Shown here in pieces: positions 41,412 through 50,961 of a DNA stretch of 64,000 bases. Each line of letters begins with the position of its first letter. Within the stretch, counting starts at the first letter, position 1. Under the pieces are notes generated by a model. The model was not told the origin of the DNA and did no database searches. It was given only the letters and a program-made list of their open reading frames with translations. The translations under genes were made by a program, and so were the position numbers. The stretch comes from an uncultured Bacteroidota bacterium (lineage in GTDB: Bacteria > Bacteroidota > Bacteroidia > Bacteroidales > F082): the NCBI GenBank assembly GCA_903891085.1, contig CAITDJ010000154.1, positions 1-64,000 on the forward strand, in the 5' to 3' direction.

Positions 41412-43838
41412 ATGGAAAACTTATTAAATCCGAATAACCTATTGTTCTCCGACATCGTTGATGCTGACACCGAATTCATTCCATTGCTTTCATCGGAAGA
41501 TGAAGAAATGATGAATGCCGAGGATATACCAAGCGAACTGGCAATTTTGCCTCTTCGGAATGCTGTTCTTTTTCCCGGTGTTGTCATCCCAATCACAGTT
41601 GGTCGCGATAAATCGATCAAGCTTATTAAAGAAGCTTATAAAAAGGAAAAGATTATCGGTGTAATCGCACAGAAAGATGCCTCCGTTGAAGATCCAACCA
41701 TACAGGATTTACATGAAATTGGTACTGTCGCACAAATATTGAAGACATTGCAAATGCCCGATGGTAATACAACTGTCATTATTCAGGGGAAGAAACGATT
41801 TAAACTTCTTGAAATTACGCGCGATGAGCCCTATTTCAAAGCCAGGGTTGAACCTTATGAAGAATCAGCCGCAGTGCCCACTGATGAAAATTTTAATGCG
41901 TTGATTCAATCAATCAAGGACCTTTCAATTCAGATAATTAACAAATCACCAAACATACCATCCGAAGCCTCTTTTGCTATAAAAAATATCGAGAGTCCGG
42001 GTTTTTTGATACATTTTATTTCGAGTAATCTGAATGTTTCAAATGCTGAGAAGCAACTGTTACTTGAAGTTACTGATATGAAGTTAAGGGCAAATCAGGT
42101 GTTGATATTTCTCACAAAAGAATTGCAAATGCTTGATTTGAAGCACCAGATTCAAAGTAAGGTGAAGGTTGACCTCGATAAGCAACAACGTGATTATCTA
42201 CTTAATCAGCAACTAAAAACCATACAGGAAGAGCTTGGTGGCACTCCCAACGAGTTGGATGTTAAAAGTCTGAAGGAAAAAGGTGCAAAAAAACTCTGGT
42301 CAAAGGAAGTTCAGTCGGTTTTCGAAAGGGAAATGACGAAATTTCAGCGCATGAATCCACAAGCTGCAGAATATGGCATTCAGTTGAATTATCTTGAATA
42401 TTTGGTAGAGTTGCCATGGGGTGATTATTCAGTGGATAATTTTGATTTGGGCCATGCGCAGAAAATTTTGGACGAGGATCATTTTGGGCTCGAGAAAGTT
42501 AAAGAACGTATTATAGAACATTTGGCTGTTCACAAGATAAAACAGGATATGAAATCACCAATTTTATGTCTTGTTGGCCCTCCCGGTGTTGGAAAAACCT
42601 CACTTGGAAAATCCATTGCACGCGCTTTAGGAAGAAAATATATCAGAATGTCACTCGGCGGTCTTCGCGATGAAGCAGAATTGCGTGGACATAGAAAAAC
42701 CTATATCGGCGCTATGCCCGGACGAATTTTACAAAACCTGAAAAAAGTAAAAACTTCAAATCCGGTTTTTGTGCTTGATGAAATTGATAAAGTAATCGGG
42801 ACGAATATTAATGGTGATCCTCAGGCGGCTTTGTTGGAAATACTAGATCCTGAACAGAATAATAATTTTTATGACAATTTTCTTGAGATGGATTATGATC
42901 TCTCAAAAATCATGTTCATTGCAACAGCAAACAATTTAAGTACGGTTCACCCTGCACTTCGCGACCGGATGGAGGTGATTGACCTGAGTGGATACCTTGT
43001 TGAAGAGAAAATTCAAATCGCTCAAAAACATTTGATTCCAAAGCAGTTGGGTGAGCACGGTGTAAAAAGCAAGGAAGTTATTTTTTCGAAAAAGTTAATC
43101 GAGAAACTAATTGAAGATTACACCCGGGAGGCAGGAGTGCGTTCGCTGGAGAGACAGATTGCCCGTTTGATCCGCAACAAGGCTAAGTTCATCGCGATGA
43201 AGGAGGCTTATGATAAAAAATTGAATACCAATGATCTGGAAAAAGTGTTGGGTGTCGGAATATTTCACAGCGATCAGATTAAACAAATTACAATTCCGGG
43301 AGTCGTTACAGGTCTTGCCTGGACACCTGTAGGTGGTGAAACCCTTTTTATTGAGGTAAGTTTAAGTCAGGGTAAAGGGGAGTTGAAACTAACCGGAAAC
43401 CTTGGTGATGTCATGAAAGAGTCAGCTATTATTGCATTTGAATATTTAAAATCACATGCAGAACAATTAAACATCAAGCCGGAAATATTTGAAAAATGGA
43501 ATGTGCATATTCACGTTCCTGAAGGTGCTACCCCAAAAGATGGCCCATCCGCTGGTGTGACAATGTTTTCTGCGTTGACTTCCGCCTTTACAAAAAGAAA
43601 AGCCAAAGCCGGCTGGGCAATGACTGGTGAGATTACGTTACGTGGCAGGGTGTTGCCTGTTGGAGGAATCAAAGAAAAAATTCTTGCCGCCAAAAGAGCA
43701 AAAATTACTGACATCATTTTGTCAAAAGAAAATAAGCGCGATTTCTTTGACATCAAACCCGAATATATTGAAGGCGTTCGTTTTCATTTTATTGATACAA
43801 TGATGGAATTGCCTTCATTAATACTTGAAAATGAATAG
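41412..43838 (+). CDS. lon: ATP-dependent protease Lon
   Basis: An 808-aa cytoplasmic AAA+ protease that degrades misfolded and regulatory proteins. The N-terminal substrate domain (LPLRNAVLFPGVVIPITVGR) covers about 40-250, followed by a coiled coil with DYLLNQQLKTIQEELG. Walker A GPPGVGKTS is at about 389 onward, then RMSLGGLRDEAELRGHRKTYIGAMPGR. The protease domain has Ser713 in PKDGPSAGVTM and Lys756 in GGIKEKILAA. The quinone reductase gene follows after 15 nt. The 160-bp gap upstream holds no recognised element. Confidence 0.97.
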   Translation: MENLLNPNNLLFSDIVDADTEFIPLLSSEDEEMMNAEDIPSELAILPLRNAVLFPGVVIPITVGRDKSIKLIKEAYKKEKIIGVIAQKDASVEDPTIQDLHEIGTVAQILKTLQMPDGNTTVIIQGKKRFKLLEITRDEPYFKARVEPYEESAAVPTDENFNALIQSIKDLSIQIINKSPNIPSEASFAIKNIESPGFLIHFISSNLNVSNAEKQLLLEVTDMKLRANQVLIFLTKELQMLDLKHQIQSKVKVDLDKQQRDYLLNQQLKTIQEELGGTPNELDVKSLKEKGAKKLWSKEVQSVFEREMTKFQRMNPQAAEYGIQLNYLEYLVELPWGDYSVDNFDLGHAQKILDEDHFGLEKVKERIIEHLAVHKIKQDMKSPILCLVGPPGVGKTSLGKSIARALGRKYIRMSLGGLRDEAELRGHRKTYIGAMPGRILQNLKKVKTSNPVFVLDEIDKVIGTNINGDPQAALLEILDPEQNNNFYDNFLEMDYDLSKIMFIATANNLSTVHPALRDRMEVIDLSGYLVEEKIQIAQKHLIPKQLGEHGVKSKEVIFSKKLIEKLIEDYTREAGVRSLERQIARLIRNKAKFIAMKEAYDKKLNTNDLEKVLGVGIFHSDQIKQITIPGVVTGLAWTPVGGETLFIEVSLSQGKGELKLTGNLGDVMKESAIIAFEYLKSHAEQLNIKPEIFEKWNVHIHVPEGATPKDGPSAGVTMFSALTSAFTKRKAKAGWAMTGEITLRGRVLPVGGIKEKILAAKRAKITDIILSKENKRDFFDIKPEYIEGVRFHFIDTMMELPSLILENE

Positions 43839-43853
43839 TTTAAAAATTTTGCA

Positions 43854-44432
43854 ATGAAGAAAATTCTTGTTGTTTTTGGCCATCCGGTCAAAAGCACATA
43901 TGAAGATATTTTAAAGAAAACCTATGTTGATGCGGCTATAAGTACCGGTGCTACCGTTAAAGAGCTTATTTTGCGTGAGTTAAATTTTGAGATCAATTTC
44001 CGTGAAGGTTATCGCGGATCACAGGAACTCGAACCTGATTTGAAGTATGCACAGGAGTTGATTAGCTGGGCTGATCATTTGGTGTTTTTTTACCCGAATT
44101 GGTGGGCCACCTATCCAGCGTTACTCAAAGGGTTTATTGATCGGACTTTTTTACCCGGTTTTGCCTTTAAATACAGAAAAGAGAGTCCTTTTCCCGAAAA
44201 ATTGTTGACCGGAAAATCGGCCCGCATTGTGGTTACTATGGATGCACCTCCATGGTATTATTACCTGCATAATTTTGCGCCCGGACACCATGCCATGCGA
44301 AAAGGAGTTCTCCATTTTTGTGGAATTAAACCTGTAAGGATTTCTTCCATCGGACCTATCCGGGCGTCTTCAGAAAAACAACGCCAGAAGTGGATCAGTT
44401 TGATGGAAAAAATCGGTTCCAGACAGTTATAG
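43854..44432 (+). CDS. NAD(P)H-dependent flavin quinone reductase
   Basis: A 192-aa flavodoxin-fold oxidoreductase of the NQO1/YwrO/KefF type. FMN/FAD-binding features are LVVFGHPVKST at the N-terminus, DHLVFFYPNWWATYPALLKGFIDR and VVTMDAPPWYYYL. It likely reduces quinones by two electrons. It lies 15 nt after lon and may be cotranscribed. No signal peptide, so cytoplasmic. Confidence 0.88.
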   Translation: MKKILVVFGHPVKSTYEDILKKTYVDAAISTGATVKELILRELNFEINFREGYRGSQELEPDLKYAQELISWADHLVFFYPNWWATYPALLKGFIDRTFLPGFAFKYRKESPFPEKLLTGKSARIVVTMDAPPWYYYLHNFAPGHHAMRKGVLHFCGIKPVRISSIGPIRASSEKQRQKWISLMEKIGSRQL

Positions 44433-44501
44433 ATTCTTTCAATATGGTTGGCTATCATTTACACAGAATTGCTACTTTAGCAGAAGATAAACTTAGTTCA
44501 G

Positions 44502-46136
44502 TTGGGCAATTCTTTTAAAAAGGGTTTTTCTGTATTTATTATTTATTTCAGTCTGATACTGATGCTCGTTTCCTGTGGGAAAGGAGTAAAGGAGCATGAA
44601 AATCATAAGGTATTCAGGTACAACGAATCATCAGGTGTATTTAGTTTAGATCCTGCGTTTGCAAAGGATCTTCCGCACATTTGGGCCTGTAACCAGTTAT
44701 TTAATGGTTTGGTTTCCCTCGACGATAAACTGAATATTATCCCTTCCATTGCCAGTTCATGGAATGTATCTGATAGTGGTAAGCTGTATACTTTCAGTTT
44801 ACATAATGACGTGTATTTTCATGATAATCAGATATTTAATGGTAAGAAGCGAAAGGTAGTTGCTTCAGATTTTGTTTTTAGTTTTAACCGATTGCTTGAT
44901 ACTAAACTTGCATCACCCGGTTCATGGGTTTTTAATTCTGTTAAAAGGGATTCAAATGGTTATTCTTTCAAAGCGTTAAATGACAGCGTGTTACAAATTG
45001 AATTGAATGAAGCATTTCCGTCCTTTCTCGGTATTTTGACCATGACATATGCATCAGTCATTCCAGAAGAAGCCGTCAATTTTTATGGGGACGATTTTAG
45101 AAAAAACCCTGTTGGTACGGGTCCTTTTTGTTTCACTTTTTGGAAAGAAGGTGTGAAATTGGTGTTGCGTAAGAATTCCGATTATTTTGAATTTCACAAC
45201 AATGAACGATTACCTTATATTGATGGTGTTGCCATCAATTTTTTGATTGACAGGCAAACAGCATTTCTCGATTTTGTCAAGGGTAACCTCGATTTTATGT
45301 CAGGGATTGATGCGCGATACAAAGATGAATTGCTTACTCGTGAAGGTAATTTACGAAGCAAATATGTTGGTAAAATTTATCTTGACCGGCAACCATTTCT
45401 TAATACCGAGTATCTTGGTTTTTTCATTGATTCGGTGCCTGGACAAATTAATCCTTTGGTTAATAAGCAGTTGCGGAAGGCAATTAATTATGCCATTGAC
45501 CGCACGAAGATGTTGAAGTTTCTCAGGAATGGTATTGGTAAACCCGGGAAAGGTGGAATAATTCCATTTGGTATGCCAGGCTACGACACAACTGAAAAGG
45601 TGGGTTATTCGTATCAGCCTCAAAAAGCAACTGAAATCATAAGAGAAAATAATCTGGCTTCAGCTTCAATAACACTCACTACGACAGCCGAATATGTCGA
45701 TCTGTCAAAATTTATTCAGTCTCAGCTCATGGGTGTTGGATTGCAGGTGAAAATAGAAGTGAGTCCACCGGCAACCATGCGGCAGGCACGGGCAATGGGC
45801 AAATTAGAGTTTTTCAGGTCGTCGTGGGTGGCCGATTATCCCGATGCCGAGAACTATCTGGCTCTGTTTTATAGTAAGAATTTTGCTCCAAACGGACCAA
45901 ATTATACCCATTATAAAAGTGATGTGTTCGATAATTTGTATGAAAAAGCTTCCCGAATTGGTGATCTATATGAAAGAGTTCAACTATACAGAAAGATGGA
46001 TAGTTTGGTTATGTCAGATGCTCCGGTGGTGGTGTTATTTTATGACGAAGTGCTGCGGTTTGTCAATATCCGTATTTCTGGCTTTGAATCAAATCCGGTT
46101 AATATATTGGATTTGAGGAGAGTGAAGATAGAATAG
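44502..46136 (+). CDS. Peptide ABC transporter substrate-binding lipoprotein (SBP family 5)
   Basis: A 544-aa extracytoplasmic solute-binding protein. The signal peptide ends in the lipobox LVSC. The SBP_bac_5 domain shows SLDPAFAKDLPHIWACNQLFNGLV, the family signature VVASDFVFSFNRLL, and KNPVGTGPFCF. No ATG precedes the signal; the frame is bounded by a stop at 44478, so TTG at 44502 is the start. No permease or ATPase genes are adjacent, so it is an orphan binding protein. Confidence 0.85.
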   Translation: MGNSFKKGFSVFIIYFSLILMLVSCGKGVKEHENHKVFRYNESSGVFSLDPAFAKDLPHIWACNQLFNGLVSLDDKLNIIPSIASSWNVSDSGKLYTFSLHNDVYFHDNQIFNGKKRKVVASDFVFSFNRLLDTKLASPGSWVFNSVKRDSNGYSFKALNDSVLQIELNEAFPSFLGILTMTYASVIPEEAVNFYGDDFRKNPVGTGPFCFTFWKEGVKLVLRKNSDYFEFHNNERLPYIDGVAINFLIDRQTAFLDFVKGNLDFMSGIDARYKDELLTREGNLRSKYVGKIYLDRQPFLNTEYLGFFIDSVPGQINPLVNKQLRKAINYAIDRTKMLKFLRNGIGKPGKGGIIPFGMPGYDTTEKVGYSYQPQKATEIIRENNLASASITLTTTAEYVDLSKFIQSQLMGVGLQVKIEVSPPATMRQARAMGKLEFFRSSWVADYPDAENYLALFYSKNFAPNGPNYTHYKSDVFDNLYEKASRIGDLYERVQLYRKMDSLVMSDAPVVVLFYDEVLRFVNIRISGFESNPVNILDLRRVKIE

Positions 46137-46188
46137 GACATTCGGATCAGCAGGATCAACTCTTGAATTTACTACTATCCATTATTAA

Positions 46189-46221
46189 TTGAGTGGTGCA
46201 GTTAGTTTTTTCGTACCTTTG
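46189..46221 (+). promoter_or_regulatory. Promoter of thrS
   Basis: TACCTTTG (46214-46221) preceded 22 nt upstream by TTG (46189-46191), a near match to the Bacteroidota -33/-7 form. The leader would be about 20 nt, too short for a T-box or other leader switch. Confidence 0.55.
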
Positions 46222-46248
46222 CGCACTATTTTAAAATATTTTTTTGCG

Positions 46249-48183
46249 ATGAATATTACTTTACCTGATGGTAGTGTGCGGCAATACGAAAGCGGTGCTT
46301 CTGCGCTCGATATTGCATTAAGTATAAGTGAAGGTTTGGCGCGCAATGTGCTGTCGGCCAAAGTAAACGGACATGTGTTGGATGCAACCCGCCCGATTAC
46401 GGAAGATTCGACAGTACAATTATTGACATGGAACGATGCTGATGGAAAATCGACTTTATGGCATTCTTCAGCACATTTGATGGCTGAAGCCATTGAGCAG
46501 CTATACCCAGGTGTTAAATTTGGAATTGGTCCTGATATTGAAAGCGGTTTTTATTACGATATAGATACAGGTGAAAAAACACTCACCGAAGCCGACTTAC
46601 TCGAAATTGAGAAAAGAATGCTCGATCTTGCCCGCGAAAAGCAAACATTCAGCAGGGTAGAGGTTTCTAAAAATGAGGCATTGGCTCATTTTACAGCCAA
46701 AGGTGACGAATACAAACTTGAACTGATCAGCGATCTTGAAGATGGTAAAATTACGCTATACAAGAGCGGTACTTTCACTGATCTTTGTCGTGGACCCCAT
46801 CTGCCCAACACAAGCTTTATCAAAGCTGTAAAGCTTACCAGCCTGGCCGGTGCATACTGGCGTGGCGATGAAAAACGCAAGCAGTTAACACGTGTTTATG
46901 GCATCACCTTCCCGAAAAAAACGGAACTTGATGAATATTTATTACTTCTTGAGGAAGCGAAAAAACGCGACCACAGGAAATTGGGTAAAGAATTAGAATT
47001 GTTTGCATTTTCACAAAAAGTGGGTTCCGGATTGCCGCTGTGGCTTCCAAAAGGTGCTCAGCTTCGCGAAAGATTGGAACAATACCTGAAAAAAGTACAG
47101 AAAGAAGCTGGATATCTTCCGGTGATTACTCCACATATCGGAAACGTGAATCTGTACAAAACCTCCGGGCATTACGAAAAATATGGTCAGGACTCATTTA
47201 GGGTAATCACTACACCCATCGAAGGGGAGGAATTTTTCCTGAAACCGATGAATTGTCCGCATCATTGTGAGATTTATAACGTGAAACCTCATTCATACAA
47301 GGAGTTACCATTAAGACTTGCTGAATTCGGAACAGTCTATCGTTATGAACAAAGTGGTGAGTTGCATGGTTTGACCCGTGTTCGTGGGTTTACGCAGGAT
47401 GATGCACATATTTTCTGTACACCCGATCAAATTAAAAGTGAGTTCAAAGGTGTGATTAAGATCATAATGAAGATTTTTAAAGCACTTGATTTTAACGAAT
47501 TCATTACACAGATTTCGCTCCGCGATCCAAACAATCCAACTAAATATATCGGTTCGGATGAAAACTGGGAAAAAGCTGAGCGGGCAATCATTGAAGTAGC
47601 AGAGGAAGAAGGCTTACAATCAGTTACAGCGTACGGCGAAGCGGCATTTTATGGTCCGAAAATGGACTTTATGGTGAGGGACGCAATCGGCCGCAAATGG
47701 CAACTTGGAACCATTCAGGTCGATTATAATCTTCCTGAACGATTCGATCTGACCTATATTGGTGCCGACAACGAAAAACATCGCCCGGTAATGATTCACC
47801 GTGCACCCTTTGGTTCGATGGAGCGATTTGTTGCTGTATTAATTGAACATTGCGCCGGAAAATTTCCACTTTGGTTGAGCCCTGAACAGGTTATAATACT
47901 GCCAATCAGCGAAAAATATCAGAATTATGCAGAAAAAGTTTTAAAATTCCTAAATAATTCCGATATTCGCGCCCTCATTGACGATAGGAGTGAGAAGACC
48001 GGTAAGAAAATCAGGGATGCAGAACTTAGAAAAATTCCGTATATGCTGGTTGTTGGAGAAAAGGAAGAGCTTGAAAACCAGGTATCTGTGAGAAAACAAG
48101 GTGAGGGTGATCTGGGAGTTTTGAGTTTGGACGGTTTTGCCAGTCTTATACATGATGAAGAAGAAAGATTGCAAGGTAGATAA
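46249..48183 (+). CDS. thrS: Threonyl-tRNA synthetase
   Basis: Charges tRNA-Thr; 644 aa from the ATG at 46249 ([16 protein letters not shown]), which opens the TGS domain. An upstream in-frame Met at 46189 lies before the promoter and is rejected. The editing domain has [11 protein letters not shown] with the HxxxH-type metal site, the class II catalytic core follows with motif 2 [30 protein letters not shown], and the anticodon-binding domain is C-terminal. It leads the thrS-infC-rpmI-rplT cluster. Confidence 0.97.
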   Translation: MNITLPDGSVRQYESGASALDIALSISEGLARNVLSAKVNGHVLDATRPITEDSTVQLLTWNDADGKSTLWHSSAHLMAEAIEQLYPGVKFGIGPDIESGFYYDIDTGEKTLTEADLLEIEKRMLDLAREKQTFSRVEVSKNEALAHFTAKGDEYKLELISDLEDGKITLYKSGTFTDLCRGPHLPNTSFIKAVKLTSLAGAYWRGDEKRKQLTRVYGITFPKKTELDEYLLLLEEAKKRDHRKLGKELELFAFSQKVGSGLPLWLPKGAQLRERLEQYLKKVQKEAGYLPVITPHIGNVNLYKTSGHYEKYGQDSFRVITTPIEGEEFFLKPMNCPHHCEIYNVKPHSYKELPLRLAEFGTVYRYEQSGELHGLTRVRGFTQDDAHIFCTPDQIKSEFKGVIKIIMKIFKALDFNEFITQISLRDPNNPTKYIGSDENWEKAERAIIEVAEEEGLQSVTAYGEAAFYGPKMDFMVRDAIGRKWQLGTIQVDYNLPERFDLTYIGADNEKHRPVMIHRAPFGSMERFVAVLIEHCAGKFPLWLSPEQVIILPISEKYQNYAEKVLKFLNNSDIRALIDDRSEKTGKKIRDAELRKIPYMLVVGEKEELENQVSVRKQGEGDLGVLSLDGFASLIHDEEERLQGR

Positions 48184-48224
48184 TTGATTTGCATTGAGTT
48201 AGTAAACATAAGTTAAATTAATAT

Positions 48225-48241
48225 AGGAGAACCAAACTATA
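48225..48241 (+). promoter_or_regulatory. Shine-Dalgarno and AUA start region of infC
   Basis: AGGAGA at 48225-48230 is followed, 9 nt after its AGGAG core, by ATA at 48239. The frame is bounded upstream by a TAG at 48224, and ATA is the only plausible initiator before the Met at 48275. Rare starts (AUU in E. coli) are known for infC and let IF3 repress its own translation. Confidence 0.7.
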
Positions 48242-48787
48242 GCACAGTTAAGAATCAGGAAGCCACGTGTTTTCATGAAAAAAGAAGATCCACATGCAAT
48301 CAACGGCAGGATTACATCTCCAATGGTCCGTGTAGTTGGTGAAAATGTTGAACCTGGAATTTTTCAGTTGCGTGAGGCTTTATCCATGGCTGAAGCACAA
48401 GAACTTGATCTTGTAGAGATTTCCCCAACAGCAAATCCACCGGTATGTAAAATATTGGATTACAAGAAGTTTCTGTTTGAATTGAAAAAGAAGCAGAAAG
48501 AAATCAAAGCAAAATCAGTAAAAATTGTCGTAAAAGAGATTCGTCTCGGACCAAATACTGATGATCATGATTTTGATTTTAAGTTAAAGCATGCGATAAA
48601 ATTCCTAGAGGATGGTGCAAAAGTGAAGGTCGATGTCTTTTTCAGGGGACGGTCTATCGTTTACAAGGACCAGGGTGAGCTAATTTTACTGAAGTTTGCG
48701 CAGGAACTCGAAGAATTTGGAAAAGTTGAACAATTACCCAAACTCGAAGGAAAGCGCATGATGATGATGATTGGACCAAAAAAATAA
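48239..48787 (+). CDS. infC: Translation initiation factor IF-3 (AUA start)
   Basis: Initiation factor that keeps the 30S subunit free and rejects wrong start codons; 182 aa if it begins at ATA 48239 (read as Met, then [11 protein letters not shown]), or 170 aa from the ATG at 48275. The N-domain ([43 protein letters not shown]) and C-domain ([34 protein letters not shown]) are intact. The basic N-terminal leader is the type present in IF-3 homologues, supporting the upstream start. It lies 55 nt after thrS, and rpmI follows. Confidence 0.93.
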   Translation: MAQLRIRKPRVFMKKEDPHAINGRITSPMVRVVGENVEPGIFQLREALSMAEAQELDLVEISPTANPPVCKILDYKKFLFELKKKQKEIKAKSVKIVVKEIRLGPNTDDHDFDFKLKHAIKFLEDGAKVKVDVFFRGRSIVYKDQGELILLKFAQELEEFGKVEQLPKLEGKRMMMMIGPKK

Positions 48788-48820
48788 ACAGAATTCATTT
48801 AACCTAAATATATATAAGTA

Positions 48821-49015
48821 ATGCCAAAAATGAAATCAAAATCCGGCGCCAAAAAACGTTTCAAGTTGACCGGCACCGGAAAGATCAAAAGGAAGCATGC
48901 TTTCAAAAGTCACATTCTTACAAAGAAATCGACTAAACGTAAGCGCAACCTTACTTATTCAGGTCTTGTACATAAAGCTGATGAAAAGAACATCAGAGAA
49001 ATGCTTCAGGGCTAA
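48821..49015 (+). CDS. rpmI: 50S ribosomal protein L35
   Basis: A 64-aa basic ribosomal protein: [20 protein letters not shown], then [20 protein letters not shown]. Normal length and position between infC and rplT. Confidence 0.98.
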   Translation: MPKMKSKSGAKKRFKLTGTGKIKRKHAFKSHILTKKSTKRKRNLTYSGLVHKADEKNIREMLQG

Positions 49016-49092
49016 CAAATCAATTGTTTAACTCAGTCATAGCAGATAAAGTTCTCCGGTGGGAGGCGCTATGGTGATAAAAATTAAAAAAA

Positions 49093-49437
49093 ATGCCAAG
49101 GTCAGTAAATGCAGTTGCCGCAAGGGCAAAGCGAAAAAAACTTCTAGACAAGACAAAAGGTCAGTTTGGGAGCAGGAAAAATGTTTGGACAGTTGCCAAG
49201 AATTCCTATGAAAAAGGTCAACAGTATGCCTATCGCGATAGACGTACCAAGAAGAGAAATTTCAGATCACTCTGGATTCAACGTATTAATGCAGGTGTAC
49301 GCGAATACGGTATGTCGTACAGTGTTTTTATGGGGAAAATTCACGAAAATAATATTGAGCTGAGCCGCAAGGTATTGGCCGACTTAGCGTTGAATAATCC
49401 TGAAGCTTTTAAAGCAATCGTTGAATCAGTAAAATAA
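49093..49437 (+). CDS. rplT: 50S ribosomal protein L20
   Basis: A 114-aa rRNA-binding protein needed early in large-subunit assembly: [23 protein letters not shown], then [21 protein letters not shown]. In many bacteria L20 represses its own operon by binding the rpmI leader; whether this happens here is not visible. An SD-like GGGAGG at 49060-49065 precedes a different ATG (49071) in another frame. A terminator follows. Confidence 0.98.
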   Translation: MPRSVNAVAARAKRKKLLDKTKGQFGSRKNVWTVAKNSYEKGQQYAYRDRRTKKRNFRSLWIQRINAGVREYGMSYSVFMGKIHENNIELSRKVLADLALNNPEAFKAIVESVK

Positions 49438-49455
49438 ATACTGAAGATAAGATAT

Positions 49456-49487
49456 AAAAAAGCTGCCTTTCAGGTAGCTTTTTTTGT
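49456..49487 (+). terminator. Terminator of the thrS-infC-rpmI-rplT cluster
   Basis: Stem AAAAAAGCTGCC/GGTAGCTTTTTT with one G-U pair, a short loop and a T-run, 18 nt after rplT. Confidence 0.88.
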
Positions 49488-49562
49488 TTGGTAATGTTGT
49501 CAGGTGCTTTTAATACTGGTAGTTACGTGATACAATCCGGTCATCGCACAACTGCTAACGTT

Positions 49563-50954
49563 TTATTTAACAAGTCGTTTAGGCTTATCCGCTATATTCC
49601 ATTTCTTTATTTTCCGATCAAGTGCCTGCCAGGTAATATTGAGTAAAACCGATGCTTTGGCTCTGTTGTAATCACAGTTGATCAATGCTTTTTCAATGGC
49701 GGTTTTTTCAATAAAATCTAAATCATAACAAAACTCTTCCGCGGAGATCGTGGCTTCGCTATTCACGCTGATTCTATCAAAATGACTCATATTCAGTTCA
49801 TTGTCGTCACATAAAATCACAGCGCGCTCAATAATATTTCTTAATTCGCGGACATTTCCCGGAAAATGATACCTTTTCAATTTCTCAAGTGCCTGAGTAT
49901 GGATGCCGGTAATGTTTTTTTTCATTCGTTGGGAAAATTCGGAAGTAAAGTGATGCACAATCATAGGAATATCTTCTGCTCTTTCACGGAGAGGTGGAAG
50001 ATGAATTGTAAAAGTACTCAGGCGGTGGTATAAATCCTGTCGAAATTTATTTTCATCTATCATTTTTTCAACATCGTGATTCGAGGCAGCAATAATACGT
50101 ACATCAATATCTATTGCCTGGTGCGACCCAACCTTACTTACTTTTCTTTCCTCCAGTATACGAAGAAGCTTGGCTTGCTGGGCAATTGGCATGTCTCCGA
50201 TTTCATCAAGGAACAGGGTTCCTTTGTTGGTTACTTCAAACCAACCGGCTCTTTCTTCAAAGGCACCGGTAAATGATCCTTTTTTATGTCCAAAAAATTC
50301 ACTTTCGAACAAACTCTCGGTGATGGCTGAACAATTGACCGAATGAAATAGATTCTTTTTCCGGCTACTCATATGGTGAATACCATGTGCTACTAATTCT
50401 TTTCCAGTACCACTTTCGCCCAGAATCAGAACGGAAGTATTCTCAGTAGCAGCAATTCGTTTCATTTCATCAAGCACTTTTTTAAATGCTTTACTTTCGC
50501 CGATCATTGGGGTTGATAAGCCGTTATACAATCTATCGGAAAGGATAGAGACACTTACATTATAGTTTGATAATTGCTTGTGCATCTGAATGAACCTTTT
50601 GGTTCGAAAAATCGCCTGGCTCATTTCATCCAGTCGAAAAGGTTTTTGAAAGTAATCTGAAGCTCCCCTTCGCAGTGCTTCTATCACACTACTCATATCG
50701 CCATGCCCGGAAATCATAATTACCTCAATTGCCGGGTGCGTTTTTTTAATTCGCTTCAACACTTCCAGTCCGTCCATTTCGGGAAGTCTGATATCAACAA
50801 TTGCAATATCAATCGTTTCATTTTCAATGATTTGAAAAGCATCGGATGGTTTTTCAGCTTTTGAAATCTGAAAATGATTCTTGCTAAGAAATTCTCCGAT
50901 TTCATCCCGGACCCTCGATTCATCATCAAGAATTAAAATGCTGATATTCTCCAT
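49563..50954 (-). CDS. Sigma-54-dependent response regulator (NtrC family)
   Basis: A 463-aa activator. The receiver domain has the phospho-acceptor Asp54 in VDIRLPEMDG. The AAA+ domain has Walker A GESGTGKE, the sigma-54-contact loop GSFTGAFEERAG and LDEIGDM. A Fis-type HTH ends the protein (RAKASVLLNITWQALDRKIKKW). It lies 7 nt after the sensor kinase gene, so the two form a cotranscribed pair that would switch on sigma-54 promoters; the genes controlled are not known. Confidence 0.94.
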   Translation of the reverse strand: MENISILILDDESRVRDEIGEFLSKNHFQISKAEKPSDAFQIIENETIDIAIVDIRLPEMDGLEVLKRIKKTHPAIEVIMISGHGDMSSVIEALRRGASDYFQKPFRLDEMSQAIFRTKRFIQMHKQLSNYNVSVSILSDRLYNGLSTPMIGESKAFKKVLDEMKRIAATENTSVLILGESGTGKELVAHGIHHMSSRKKNLFHSVNCSAITESLFESEFFGHKKGSFTGAFEERAGWFEVTNKGTLFLDEIGDMPIAQQAKLLRILEERKVSKVGSHQAIDIDVRIIAASNHDVEKMIDENKFRQDLYHRLSTFTIHLPPLRERAEDIPMIVHHFTSEFSQRMKKNITGIHTQALEKLKRYHFPGNVRELRNIIERAVILCDDNELNMSHFDRISVNSEATISAEEFCYDLDFIEKTAIEKALINCDYNRAKASVLLNITWQALDRKIKKWNIADKPKRLVK

Positions 50955-50961
50955 GTTAGGA

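Noticed and set aside
46189-46248. N-terminal extension of ThrRS
   Set aside because: It overlaps the TACCTTTG promoter; the TGS domain begins at the ATG at 46249.
49060-49220. GGGAGG followed by an ATG at 49071 in a frame overlapping rplT
   Set aside because: A possible leader peptide, but its codons are the out-of-frame reading of rplT; probably coincidence.
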